DNA of 64,000 nucleotides from Klebsiella sp. WP3-W18-ESBL-02. Lineage in GTDB: Bacteria > Pseudomonadota > Gammaproteobacteria > Enterobacterales > Enterobacteriaceae. Every line of letters begins with the position of its first letter. The stretch's first letter is position 1. A program made the position numbers and the translations under genes. Shown in pieces: positions 16,882 to 25,763 of this stretch. The stretch is taken from the NCBI RefSeq assembly GCF_014168815.1, contig NZ_AP021972.1, forward strand, positions 3,472,001 to 3,536,000. The letters are read 5' to 3'. A model generated the notes under the pieces. That model was not told the origin of the DNA. It was given only the letters and a program-made list of their open reading frames with translations, and made no database searches.

Positions 16882-18185
16882 CAGCCTCACAGCCGTTTCT
16901 CAAGAAATTTGAGCAACACATGGTCTATATTGCAACCCGGATTGAGCAGAATCGTTTTATCTCATCGATAAAAAATGGAATGATTAGCTTAATGGCGATT
17001 CTGATGGTAGGTTCCATCAGCTTAATCATTACGGGGTTAGGCAGTTTGTTTTCCCCCGATACGGCTATCAGCCATTTTTTTGCGCAATACGGGGCTTTAT
17101 TTCAACTGCCTTTTACCTATACCTTCGGTCTGCTTTCGGTTTATTGTGCCATTACCATTAGCTACCACCACACGCAAAAAATCAACGTTGCCCCCCTTTA
17201 CCCCATTATCAGTTCGGTGATGGTAACGATGATTCTGAACAGCAAGATTGTTGAGGGTAATATTAATATTGCGTTTTTAGACTCTCGCGGCCTGTTCGTT
17301 GCCATTATTGCCTCACTGGCAACCGTGGAATTTATTAGCTGGGCCTATCGCAAGAAAATCACCATCCGCATCGGCGGATTGCCAGATATGATTGCCAAAA
17401 CCTTCGAATCAATATTCCCTTTGCTTTTTGTCGTTATAGCAGCCTGCGCAATGACCATTACCAGCCAGAGCCTGTTCAACCAGCAGATTGTGCCCGAACT
17501 GTTCACGACTGCGCTGGCGCCGGCCGTCAGTGGCATCGATTCCGTCTGGGGGGTCTTCATCATCATTCTGCTGGAGATGATTTTCTGGTTTTTCGGCCTC
17601 AACGGTTACGCGATTCTCATCGGTTTTACGCTGCCATTTATGACGCAATACCTGTCGCTGAATGCAGCAAACTTTGCGCAGGGCCTGCCGACGGAACACG
17701 TATTTACCGAAGGCTGGTGGGGCGCATTTGCCGCCTGTACGGGCTCAGGGATTACCGGTGCCATCGCCCTTCTTGGCTTAATGAGCAGAGCACCGCAGCT
17801 GAAGGCGGCGGGGAAAGCAGCCATCGTCCCCTCTCTGTTTGGTATTTCTGAACCGGTGGTCTACGGTTTTCCAATCGCCTTTAACCCTTACTTTTTCTTT
17901 CCGTTCGTGCTCGGGACACCGATCCTGGCGTCACTGACGTACTTAGTTTTCGACATGGGCTTTGTTGGCGGGCCGGTGGCCCAGGTTGGCGGAATACCAA
18001 CACCTATTGCCCAGTACTTTATCACGATGGACTGGCGTGCGCCGATCGTCGCGGTACTGGTGATTCTGGCGGGATTATTGATGTATTACCCATTTTTTAA
18101 GATGTATGAACGCAGCATTCTCAACAAAGAGAGTGAAATGCAGGCACAGCGGGATAAATATGATGCGTTGAATCTGGACTTCTGA
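16878..18185 (+). CDS. PTS lactose/cellobiose-family EIIC permease
   Basis: The 435-residue integral membrane protein has about ten hydrophobic segments. It shows the substrate-loop signature of Lac-family permeases around GISEPVVYGFPIAFNPYFFFPFVLG (about residues 313-338). It forms the sugar channel for the preceding IIA and IIB. The five enzyme/transport genes 14108-18185 have overlaps or gaps of at most 13 bases, which indicates one operon. The transported sugar is unknown. Confidence 0.93.
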   Translation: MTASQPFLKKFEQHMVYIATRIEQNRFISSIKNGMISLMAILMVGSISLIITGLGSLFSPDTAISHFFAQYGALFQLPFTYTFGLLSVYCAITISYHHTQKINVAPLYPIISSVMVTMILNSKIVEGNINIAFLDSRGLFVAIIASLATVEFISWAYRKKITIRIGGLPDMIAKTFESIFPLLFVVIAACAMTITSQSLFNQQIVPELFTTALAPAVSGIDSVWGVFIIILLEMIFWFFGLNGYAILIGFTLPFMTQYLSLNAANFAQGLPTEHVFTEGWWGAFAACTGSGITGAIALLGLMSRAPQLKAAGKAAIVPSLFGISEPVVYGFPIAFNPYFFFPFVLGTPILASLTYLVFDMGFVGGPVAQVGGIPTPIAQYFITMDWRAPIVAVLVILAGLLMYYPFFKMYERSILNKESEMQAQRDKYDALNLDF

Positions 18186-18191
18186 TGACGT

Positions 18192-18217
18192 AAACCACCT
18201 GCGCGAGCAGGTGGTTT
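18192..18217. terminator. terminator between the PTS operon and pgl
   Basis: The perfect 11-bp arms AAACCACCTGC and GCAGGTGGTTT enclose the loop GCGA. Located between convergent genes, it can serve the plus-strand PTS operon and possibly pgl on the minus strand. Confidence 0.75.
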
Positions 18218-18228
18218 AACCGCCACGA

Positions 18229-19224
18229 TTAGTGCGCGTACACCACCACCCACATCGGGCCCTGCCCTACGGCATAGCGCCCTTTTTCCTGTAGCAACCC
18301 TTGCTCACCGGCAATTTCATACACCGCAATGTGATGCGATTTCTGCCCAGCGGCAATCAGGTATTTACCGCTGTGATCGATATTGAAGCCACGCGGCTGG
18401 GTTTCGGTCGGCTGGAAGCCTTCCAGCGACAGTACGCTGCCATCTTCAGAGACGCTAAAGACGGTGATCAAGCTAGAGGTACGGTCGCAGGCGTACAGGT
18501 GACGGCCATCCGGAGTGATGTGGATATCCGCCGCCCAGCGCGTACCGGTGAAATCATGCGGCATCATATCCAGCGTCTGAACGCATTCGATTTTGCCGTA
18601 CGGATCTTTCAGCTCCCACACATCAACGGTGCTGTTTAGCTCGTTGACGCAATAGCCATACTGCTCGTTCGGATGGAACACCATGTGACGCGGGCCCGCG
18701 CCCTCTACGGTGGTCACCTCCGCCGGCGTTTGCTCCGCCAGGAAGCCGTCGTCGCTGAGGGTAAACAGGCAGATACGATCCTGCTTCAGCGCCGGTACCC
18801 ACAGGGTACGGTTATCCGGTGAGATATTCGCCGAGTGACAGCCTTCCAGCCCTTCCACCACCGTCACGGTATCGCGCGGAAGACCGTCTTGCAGGCGAAT
18901 CACCGCCACGTTGGCCTGGTTGTAAGAGGCGCTGAAGATAAAGTTGCCTTTACGATCGGTGGAAATGTGAGTCGGGCTACCCGGCAGCGGCGCTTCGGCA
19001 GCATAGGTCAACGCACCGTCGTCCGGTGCAATACGGTAGGCCAGCACGCGGAACTCCGGGCGCACGCCGACGTACAAATAGCGTTTATCAGGGCTGATGA
19101 CCATCGGCTGCACCTGCCCCGGAACATCCACCACCTGGACCAGCTTCAGGCTGCCGTCATGGTTCAACGTCCAGACGTGGATCTGCTGGCTCTCGGGGCT
19201 GGCGGTATAAACGGTCTGTTTCAT
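18229..19224 (-). CDS. pgl: 6-phosphogluconolactonase
   Basis: Pgl hydrolyses 6-phosphogluconolactone to 6-phosphogluconate in the oxidative pentose phosphate pathway. The product is a seven-bladed beta-propeller of the YbhE type, unrelated to the NagB-like lactonases. I take MKQTVYTASPESQQ at 19224 as the start, giving 331 residues as in E. coli. A further eight upstream codons lack family support. Propeller repeats such as ISPDKRYLYVG, ISPDNRTLWVP and ITPDGRHLYAC are visible. It is divergent from ybhA. Confidence 0.95.
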   Translation of the reverse strand: MKQTVYTASPESQQIHVWTLNHDGSLKLVQVVDVPGQVQPMVISPDKRYLYVGVRPEFRVLAYRIAPDDGALTYAAEAPLPGSPTHISTDRKGNFIFSASYNQANVAVIRLQDGLPRDTVTVVEGLEGCHSANISPDNRTLWVPALKQDRICLFTLSDDGFLAEQTPAEVTTVEGAGPRHMVFHPNEQYGYCVNELNSTVDVWELKDPYGKIECVQTLDMMPHDFTGTRWAADIHITPDGRHLYACDRTSSLITVFSVSEDGSVLSLEGFQPTETQPRGFNIDHSGKYLIAAGQKSHHIAVYEIAGEQGLLQEKGRYAVGQGPMWVVVYAH

Positions 19225-19341
19225 GAACACTCCTTTCTGAAAACACATAATTTGCGGCTATTTATCACACCATTTTGCCGCGCAGGTATCTCGGTGTACC
19301 ATCCTGCACAGCAAATTTTCTCTTTAACGCGAGACAACATT

Positions 19342-20160
19342 ATGACTGCACGTGTGATTGCCCTGGATCTGGACGGAACGCTCCTGACACCAAAGAAAAC
19401 CTTACTGCCCTCTTCGCTGGAGGCGCTGAATCGCGCCAAAGCGGCAGGCTATCACTTAATGATCGTCACCGGTCGTCATCACGTTGCCATTCATCCTTTT
19501 TATCAGGCACTGGCGCTGGATACACCTGCAATTTGTTGTAATGGCACTTACTTGTATGATTATCAAGCGAAAAAAGTACTGGATGCCGATCCTATGCCGG
19601 TTGATAAAGCCCAGCAGCTGATCGCTTTGCTTGATGAACACAAGGTGCATGGCCTGATGTACGTCGACGATACCATGATGTACCAGTACCCAACCGGCCA
19701 TGTGGTGCGAACCAGCAACTGGGCGCAGAGCTTGCCGGAGGCGCAGCGCCCGTCGTTTACCCAGGTCGACTCGCTGGCACAGGCGGCACGCGAGGTAAAA
19801 AACGTCTGGAAGTTTGCCCTGACCGATGAAGATGGCGAAAAACTGCAAAACTTTGCCAAGCACGTTGAACAGACGCTACAGCTGGAATGCGAGTGGTCGT
19901 GGCACGATCAGGTCGATATTGCGCGCCAGGGTAACAGCAAAGGTAACCGTCTGACGCAGTTCATCACCGCACAGGGCTGGTCGATGCGCGACGTGGTGGC
20001 CTTCGGCGATAACTTTAACGACATCAGTATGCTTGAAGCGGCCGGCACCGGCGTAGCGATGGGCAACGCGGATGATGCGGTGAAGGCGCGCGCTAACGTG
20101 GTGATCGGTGACAACACCACTGATGCTATCGCCGACTATATCAATACCCACCTGCTGTAA
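19342..20160 (+). CDS. ybhA: HAD-superfamily Cof-type sugar/PLP phosphatase
   Basis: The 272-residue protein is a haloacid dehalogenase-type phosphatase of the Cof subfamily. Motif I is VIALDLDGTLL (nucleophile Asp), motif II IVTGR, and motif IV VAFGDNFNDISMLEAAGTGVAMGNA. The E. coli homologue dephosphorylates pyridoxal phosphate and some sugar phosphates in vitro. It ends directly against modC, convergently. Confidence 0.94.
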   Translation: MTARVIALDLDGTLLTPKKTLLPSSLEALNRAKAAGYHLMIVTGRHHVAIHPFYQALALDTPAICCNGTYLYDYQAKKVLDADPMPVDKAQQLIALLDEHKVHGLMYVDDTMMYQYPTGHVVRTSNWAQSLPEAQRPSFTQVDSLAQAAREVKNVWKFALTDEDGEKLQNFAKHVEQTLQLECEWSWHDQVDIARQGNSKGNRLTQFITAQGWSMRDVVAFGDNFNDISMLEAAGTGVAMGNADDAVKARANVVIGDNTTDAIADYINTHLL

Positions 20161-21219
20161 TCAGGCGGTGATCGATACGCTCTTCACCTGCGCATAGAGC
20201 CACTGGCCTGGCTTCACCGCCAGGTCATCGCGGGCCCACGGGCTAATGCGCGCCCACAGCGTGCGGCCGCTGACGTCCAGCTGCACTTCGACCTGACCGT
20301 TGTCGTCATAGCACTGCTGGACTTTCGCATGCAGTACGTTGCGAATACTGGTGTGCGGCGAAGGCTGTAGCACCAGCGACACATCGGTTGCCTGAATACG
20401 CACGCGAACGGCGCTCTGCAACGGCTTGTCGAGTTTATTCACCCAGATGTGCTGATCGCCCAGCGCCAGCGCCGTCATCGCGTAGTGCGGATGGTGTTCC
20501 AGCACCGTCACGCGCAGAATGCTGCTCTGCTGATCCTGCGGCAGCCACGGATGCATTACGCTGCTGCCCCACACCTCTTCCAGATTGCCAAACGCCTTCA
20601 CCTTGCCGCCTTCCAGCACCAGCACCTTGTCAGCCAGGTGCAAAATTTCATCCAGCGAGTGGCTGACGTAGAGCATCGGTATATTGATCTCTCGCGCCAG
20701 ACGCTGAAGATACGGCAGCAGCTCGCGCTTGCGCGGGATATCCAGCGAGGCCAGCGGCTCATCGAGCAACAGCAGCTCCGGCGCGGTCAGCAGCGCACGG
20801 CCAATCGCCACGCGCTGTTTTTCGCCGCCGGACAGGCTGCCCGGCAGCCGGTCGAGCAACGGCTCAATACCGAGCAGCGAGACCAGCTTATCGAACTGCT
20901 CAGCCATGCTTTTTGCCATCCCATAGCGCAGATTGCCGCGTACCTTGTAATGCGGGAACAGGCGCGCATCCTGGAACACATAGCCGATGCGTCGTTTCTC
21001 CGGTGCCAGGCAAATTCCCTGTTCAGCATCATTCAGCACGCGGTCGTTGAGCACAATGCGCCCTTGCTGCGGCGTCGTCAGTCCGCTGATGGCGTTAATC
21101 AGGGAAGTTTTTCCCGCGCCCGAGACGCCGAAAACGGCGGTAATGCCGGAAGCCGGCAGCGATTCATTGATCTCCAGACAGTGCGTGCCCAGCGTCTGGC
21201 TAAAATTCAGCTCCAGCAT
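20161..21219 (-). CDS. modC: molybdate ABC transporter ATPase
   Basis: ModC powers molybdate import through ModB. The 352-residue protein has an ABC domain with Walker A GVSGAGKTS (about residues 33-41), signature LSGGEKQRVAIGRAL and Walker B LLLLDEPLASLD. A C-terminal TOBE (molybdate-binding) domain follows from about residue 290. It is the third gene of modABC and starts 3 bases after modB. The operon should be repressed by ModE-molybdate. Confidence 0.96.
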   Translation of the reverse strand: MLELNFSQTLGTHCLEINESLPASGITAVFGVSGAGKTSLINAISGLTTPQQGRIVLNDRVLNDAEQGICLAPEKRRIGYVFQDARLFPHYKVRGNLRYGMAKSMAEQFDKLVSLLGIEPLLDRLPGSLSGGEKQRVAIGRALLTAPELLLLDEPLASLDIPRKRELLPYLQRLAREINIPMLYVSHSLDEILHLADKVLVLEGGKVKAFGNLEEVWGSSVMHPWLPQDQQSSILRVTVLEHHPHYAMTALALGDQHIWVNKLDKPLQSAVRVRIQATDVSLVLQPSPHTSIRNVLHAKVQQCYDDNGQVEVQLDVSGRTLWARISPWARDDLAVKPGQWLYAQVKSVSITA

Positions 21220-21222
21220 GAT

Positions 21223-21912
21223 TTACGCCCCCATCCTGCGGCGGCTAATGCCTGCCAGCCATTCGGAAATCATCAGGGAAATCAGCGCCAGTACGATAGA
21301 AATCAGACACAGACGCGCCGCAGCGCTTTCGCCGCCGGGGGTCTGAATCAGGGTATACATGGCCGAAGGAATGGTGCGTGTTTCGCCGGGAATATTCGAC
21401 ACAAAGGTGATCGTGGCACCAAACTCGCCGAGCGAGCGGGCAAACGCCAGTACGGTACCGACAATAATCCCCGGCAGCATCAACGGCAGCGTAATGGTAC
21501 CAAATACCCGCCAGCGCCCCGCCCCTAAGGTGCGAGCCGCCTGTTCAAGCTTAACGTCGACGTTTTCCAGCGCCAGACGGATCGCCCTGACCATCAGCGG
21601 GAACGACATCACCGCCGCCGCAATCACCGCGCCGCGCCAGCTAAAAGCGAAGGTCAGGCCAAACCAGTCATACAACCAGCTACCGATAAAGCCTCGGCGG
21701 CCCATCGCTACCAGCAAAAGATACCCCACAACCACCGGCGGGAGCACCAGCGGGAGGTGAAGAAGCCCGTCGAGCAGGGCTTTTCCGGGGAAGTTGCGCC
21801 GTACCAACAGCCAGGCAAAAAAAACCCCAAACGGCAGGCTAAATACCACAGCCAGGGAAGATACTTTCAGGCTCAGCATTACCGCCTGCCATTCGGGATC
21901 GGTCAATATCAT
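21223..21912 (-). CDS. modB: molybdate ABC transporter permease
   Basis: The 229-residue inner-membrane protein has about five membrane spans. It carries the permease EAA loop EQAARTLGAGRWRVFGTITLPLMLPG (about residues 138-163), which contacts ModC. Its start overlaps the last base of the modA stop (TAATG), so the two genes are tightly coupled. Confidence 0.95.
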   Translation of the reverse strand: MILTDPEWQAVMLSLKVSSLAVVFSLPFGVFFAWLLVRRNFPGKALLDGLLHLPLVLPPVVVGYLLLVAMGRRGFIGSWLYDWFGLTFAFSWRGAVIAAAVMSFPLMVRAIRLALENVDVKLEQAARTLGAGRWRVFGTITLPLMLPGIIVGTVLAFARSLGEFGATITFVSNIPGETRTIPSAMYTLIQTPGGESAAARLCLISIVLALISLMISEWLAGISRRRMGA

Positions 21913-22685
21913 TAGCGAGTCGTAAATCCGTAATGTTTAAAAATCTCAGACGCCTGCGGGCCTTTCAGATAATCATAGAACGCCGAGACGGTGGCATTTT
22001 TATGGCCATCGATAATGGCAATCGGGTATTCCACTTTCTGATGAGAGTCTTCCGGGAACGTGCCGACAACTTTAACACCTTTGCTGGCGACCGCGTCAGA
22101 ACCGTACACAATACCCAACGGTGCTTCGTTGCGTTCCACCAGCGCCAGCGCGCCACGCACGTCTTCTGCCGGGGCCAGTTTCGACGACAGCGTTTCCCAT
22201 GCGCCCAGCTTCTGCAGCGCTTCTTTCGCGTAGATGCCTGCCGGTACGTGATCCGGATCGCCTACCGCTAGACGGCCGCCTTTCAGCAGGCTGGTCCAGT
22301 TGGTTTTTGCATCGACAGTAATATCGCTCTGCTCGCTGGCCTTCGGCGCAACAACGACCAGGCTGTTGCCCAGCAGCGTTTCACGTGTCGCAGTATCAAT
22401 CGCTTTTTTATCCACCGCATAGTCCATCCACTTCTGGTCAGCGGAGATAAACAGGTCTGCCGGCGCGCCGGCTTCAATCTGGCGAGCCAGCGTTGAGGAA
22501 GACGCAAAAGAGGAGACCACGTCTACGTTTTTCTCTTTCTTATAGGCCTTCGCAATATCCTGCATCGCATTCGTCAACGACGCCGCGGCGAAAACGGTAA
22601 TCTTCGCGTCATCCGCCAGCGCGTGACCCACAACGGAAAGCGATAATGTCGCCCCTGCAAACAAGCGTAACCATGAACCTGCCAT
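21912..22685 (-). CDS. modA: periplasmic molybdate-binding protein
   Basis: ModA captures molybdate (and tungstate) in the periplasm for ModBC. The 257-residue precursor has a signal peptide ending about ALA-DDAKI near residue 25. Oxyanion-binding segments follow: FAAASLTNAM (about residue 32), FASSSTLARQIEAGAPADLFISAD (about 60-83) and VGDPDHVPAGIYAKEAL (about 147). It is first in modABC, behind a ModE site. Confidence 0.95.
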   Translation of the reverse strand: MAGSWLRLFAGATLSLSVVGHALADDAKITVFAAASLTNAMQDIAKAYKKEKNVDVVSSFASSSTLARQIEAGAPADLFISADQKWMDYAVDKKAIDTATRETLLGNSLVVVAPKASEQSDITVDAKTNWTSLLKGGRLAVGDPDHVPAGIYAKEALQKLGAWETLSSKLAPAEDVRGALALVERNEAPLGIVYGSDAVASKGVKVVGTFPEDSHQKVEYPIAIIDGHKNATVSAFYDYLKGPQASEIFKHYGFTTR

Positions 22686-22703
22686 TTGAAACTCCTGTAA
22701 ATG

Positions 22704-22729
22704 TCGTTATATAAAGTAAAATACAGCGA
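22704..22729. promoter_or_regulatory. ModE operator of modABC
   Basis: TCGTTATAT (22704-22712) and ATACAGCGA (22721-22729) form the imperfect inverted repeat typical of ModE boxes (CGTTATAT ... half sites). The site lies about 20 bases upstream of modA, where ModE-molybdate represses the operon in E. coli. Confidence 0.7.
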
Positions 22730-22827
22730 AGAGTATAGGGGTTTTCTGACATTAATGCATTACAGATACATCAACGATCGCAGCGTACAGGACTGATTAT
22801 CGGCACAAAGGTGGGGAACTTGATAGC

Positions 22828-22854
22828 AAAACGCCCGGCGGAACCGGGCGTTTT
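22828..22854 (-). terminator. terminator after acrZ
   Basis: AACGCCCGG and CCGGGCGTT pair around CGGAA with A and T runs on both sides. Placed just after the acrZ stop in its direction of transcription, it should end the small acrZ transcript before modA. Confidence 0.85.
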
Positions 22855-22861
22855 TGAGGAA

Positions 22862-23011
22862 TCAGTGGTTTTGCTGGCTTCTGTCTTTATGACCAACGCC
22901 GGAGAAGATGTTGAACACTTCACCCAGACCGTAAATTAACCCCAGGATGATAGCCATCACTACGGGTACCATGATTACGGCAAATACCAGACTTTTCAAC
23001 AGCTCTAACAT
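22862..23011 (-). CDS. acrZ: AcrAB-TolC-associated small membrane protein
   Basis: This 49-residue single-span protein begins MLELLKSLVFAVIMVPVVMA and is nearly identical to E. coli AcrZ. AcrZ binds AcrB and widens the range of drugs exported by AcrAB-TolC. The hydrophobic helix covers residues 5-28 and is followed by LGEVFNIFSGVG and a short polar tail. It is transcribed away from modE and toward modA. Confidence 0.95.
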   Translation of the reverse strand: MLELLKSLVFAVIMVPVVMAIILGLIYGLGEVFNIFSGVGHKDRSQQNH

Positions 23012-23141
23012 GGTTTACTCCATACAATGTGATGCCGCTATTGTAACCGGATAACGCAGAAAAACACGCCCTTTTGTGCGGTGAGCTTTGCGCAGGCTAA
23101 CATTTGGGTCAGAATACCCTTTTTGACTCCAGGACACTGTT

Positions 23142-23930
23142 ATGCAGGCTGAAATCCTTCTGACCCTTAAGCTCCAGCAGCGCCTGTTTGCCGATCCGCG
23201 CCGCATCTCGCTCCTCAAACAAATAGCACAGACCGGCTCAATCAGCCAGGGGGCCAAAAACGCCGGCATCAGCTACAAGAGCGCATGGGATGCCATTAAC
23301 GAAATGAATCAGCTCAGCGAGCAGTCGCTGGTCGACCGCGCAACCGGCGGCAAAGGCGGCGGCGGCGCGGTGCTCACCCGCTACGGTCAGCGTCTGATTC
23401 AGCTCTACGATCTGCTGGCGCAAATTCAACAAAAAGCCTTTGATGTGCTGAGTGACGACGATGCGCTGCCGCTCGACAGCCTGCTGGCGGCTATCTCTCG
23501 CTTCTCGCTGCAAACCAGCGCTCGCAACCAGTGGTTTGGTACGGTCACCCGCCGTGACCACCAGCAGGTACAACAGCATGTCGATATTTTACTGGCTGAT
23601 GGCACAACCCGTCTCAAGGTGGCGATTACCGCACAAAGCGGCGAGCGCCTGGGGCTCGATGAAGGTCAGGAAGTGCTGGTGCTGCTGAAAGCGCCGTGGG
23701 TCAACGTCACTCGCGATCCCGCACTCGCCGCTGCCGCTGACAACCAGCTCGCCTGCCGTATTAGCCACATTCAGCGCGGCGCAGAGCAGTGCGAAGTTCT
23801 GATGGCGCTGCCCGACGGGCAAACCCTGTGCGCCACGCTGCCGCTTCAGGATGCCGAAACGCTGGAAGAAGGGAGCGATGTCACAGCATACTTCAATGCC
23901 GATCGCATCATTCTTGCTACGTTGTGCTGA
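23142..23930 (+). CDS. modE: molybdate-responsive transcriptional regulator
   Basis: ModE senses molybdate and represses modABC while activating molybdoenzyme genes. The 262-residue protein has an N-terminal winged helix (RRISLLKQIAQTGSISQGAKNAGISYKSAWDAINEMN, about residues 19-55). Two molbindin/TOBE domains follow, the first starting at the signature SARNQWFGTV near residue 126. It is divergent from acrZ and followed by modF. Confidence 0.96.
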   Translation: MQAEILLTLKLQQRLFADPRRISLLKQIAQTGSISQGAKNAGISYKSAWDAINEMNQLSEQSLVDRATGGKGGGGAVLTRYGQRLIQLYDLLAQIQQKAFDVLSDDDALPLDSLLAAISRFSLQTSARNQWFGTVTRRDHQQVQQHVDILLADGTTRLKVAITAQSGERLGLDEGQEVLVLLKAPWVNVTRDPALAAAADNQLACRISHIQRGAEQCEVLMALPDGQTLCATLPLQDAETLEEGSDVTAYFNADRIILATLC

Positions 23931-23997
23931 TGGCATTGACTTTGCGCTGAGGAAGACGTATCCCTGATGCATAACGCTGCAAAAAACGGGATACATA

Positions 23998-25467
23998 ATG
24001 TCATCATTGCAAATTTCGCAAGGCACGTTTCGTCTTAGCGACACCAAAACGCTCCATATTGACCAGCTGACGCTGCGCGCTGGCGAAAGCTGGGCTTTCG
24101 TCGGCAGCAACGGGAGCGGAAAATCAGCGCTGGCCCGCGCGCTGGCGGGGGAGCTGCCGTTGCTGTCCGGCAGCCGGACGTGCGGCTTCAGTCGCATCAC
24201 CCGCCTCTCCTTCGAGCAGCTACAAAAACTGGTCAGCGACGAATGGCAGCGTAACAACACCGACATGCTCAGCGCCGACGAAGACGACACCGGACGCACC
24301 GCCGCACAAATTATTCAGGATGAGGTTAAGGACGCTGCGCGATGCGCGCAGCTGGCCGCCCAGTTCGGCATTGACCACCTGCTGGACAGACGCTTTAAAT
24401 ACCTCTCTACCGGCGAAACTCGCAAAACCCTGCTCTGCCAGGCGCTGATGGCACAGCCCGACCTGCTGATCCTTGATGAACCATTTGATGGTCTCGACGT
24501 TGCCTCACGCCGTCAGTTGGCCGATCATCTGGCCACGCTTTACCAGTCAGGCTATACCCTGGTGCTGGTGCTCAACCGCTTTGATGATATTCCGGACTTC
24601 GTGCCCTTTGCTGGCGTGCTCGCCGACTGTACGCTGAGCGACATGGGCGAGAAAAAAACGCTGCTTGAACAAACGCTGGTTGCCCAGCTGGCCCACAGCG
24701 AGAAGCTCGCCGGGATGACGCTGCCCGAACCGGACGCCCCCTCGGCCCGCCTTTCCTTACCCGACGACCAGCCACGTATCGTGCTGCGCGACGGCGTGGT
24801 GTCGTATAACGATCGACCGATCATTAACCACCTGAGCTGGACGGTATCACCCGGCGAGCACTGGCAGATTGTCGGGCCCAATGGAGCCGGCAAATCGACG
24901 CTGCTAAGCCTTGTCACCGGCGATCATCCGCAGGGCTACAGCAACGATCTTACGCTGTTCGGCCGTCGCCGCGGCAGCGGCGAAACCATCTGGGATATCA
25001 AAAAGCATATCGGCTATGTCAGCAGTAGCCTGCACCTTGACTACCGCGTCAGCACGACGGTACGCAACGTGATCCTTTCCGGCTATTTTGATTCCATTGG
25101 CATTTATCAGGCCGTTTCTGATAAGCAGCGTAAACAGGTGGACGAATGGCTGGCGATACTCGGCATGAACGCGCGTACCGCCGACGCGCCGTTCCACAGC
25201 CTCTCCTGGGGCCAGCAGCGGCTGGCGCTGATTGTTCGCGCGTTGGTTAAGCATCCTACGCTGCTCATTCTTGACGAGCCGTTGCAGGGGCTGGACCCGC
25301 TCAATCGTCAGGTGGTGCGCCGTTTTATCGACGTGTTGATAAGTGAGGGAAAAACCCAACTGCTGTTTGTCTCGCATCATGCGGAAGACGCGCCGGAGTG
25401 TATTACCCACCGGTTGGCGTTTGTCGCCGACGGTGACGGCTATCGCTACGAGGTCGGCCCGCTGTAA
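23998..25467 (+). CDS. modF: tandem ABC ATPase ModF
   Basis: The 489-residue protein contains two complete ABC ATPase modules and no membrane segment. The first has Walker A VGSNGSGKS near residue 38, the second Walker A GPNGAGKST near residue 294. Each has a Walker B of the form LLILDEP. The second Q-loop/signature region reads HSLSWGQQRLALIVRAL. It lies after modE as in E. coli. A photorepair-like (PhrA) name has been used for it, but a molecular role is not established. Confidence 0.93.
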   Translation: MSSLQISQGTFRLSDTKTLHIDQLTLRAGESWAFVGSNGSGKSALARALAGELPLLSGSRTCGFSRITRLSFEQLQKLVSDEWQRNNTDMLSADEDDTGRTAAQIIQDEVKDAARCAQLAAQFGIDHLLDRRFKYLSTGETRKTLLCQALMAQPDLLILDEPFDGLDVASRRQLADHLATLYQSGYTLVLVLNRFDDIPDFVPFAGVLADCTLSDMGEKKTLLEQTLVAQLAHSEKLAGMTLPEPDAPSARLSLPDDQPRIVLRDGVVSYNDRPIINHLSWTVSPGEHWQIVGPNGAGKSTLLSLVTGDHPQGYSNDLTLFGRRRGSGETIWDIKKHIGYVSSSLHLDYRVSTTVRNVILSGYFDSIGIYQAVSDKQRKQVDEWLAILGMNARTADAPFHSLSWGQQRLALIVRALVKHPTLLILDEPLQGLDPLNRQVVRRFIDVLISEGKTQLLFVSHHAEDAPECITHRLAFVADGDGYRYEVGPL

Positions 25468-25469
25468 TC

Positions 25470-25512
25470 GCGTTTGTCCGGGTTACGGCGTGCTACGCGT
25501 AGCCCGGACAAA
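25470..25512. repeat. REP-like palindrome between modF and galE
   Basis: GTTTGTCCGGGTTACG and its near-complement CGTAGCCCGGACAAAC flank a short GC-rich centre. The stem is about 16 bp with few mismatches. It may act as a modF terminator-like structure or be a REP-family element. Confidence 0.6.
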
Positions 25513-25634
25513 CACCGCTCTGCAGAGAATAATCCGTTCTCAAATAAGGTCCTTTTTCAGATTTTTTTCACATGAACAAGTTACCCTTTTGATTTAAAAT
25601 CATTTTTATTCGATTCCCTGTTTAACGTATTGCT

Positions 25635-25763
25635 GTGTAAACGATACCACTAATTTAGCCCATGTCACACTTTTAGCCGTTCTGTTATGCTAAGGTTATT
25701 CCATGCCATAAGCTTAACGGAGCTAAAAATGAAAGTATTGGTTACAGGTGGTAGCGGTTACAT
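25635..25763 (+). promoter_or_regulatory. gal operon control region (GalR/GalS operators and CRP site)
   Basis: The external operator GTGTAAACGATACCAC is at 25635-25650 and the internal operator GTGGTAGCGGTTACAT at 25748-25763, inside galE. A CRP site with TGTCACA lies between, at about 25651-25674. A P2-type -10 (TATGCTA) is near 25686. Spacing and sequences follow E. coli gal, where two operators allow looping by GalR. Confidence 0.9.

Noticed and set aside
20449..21528. A 359-codon plus-strand open frame opposite modC and modB
   Set aside because: It spans two certain genes on the other strand and has a Gln/Arg-rich composition typical of antisense frames.
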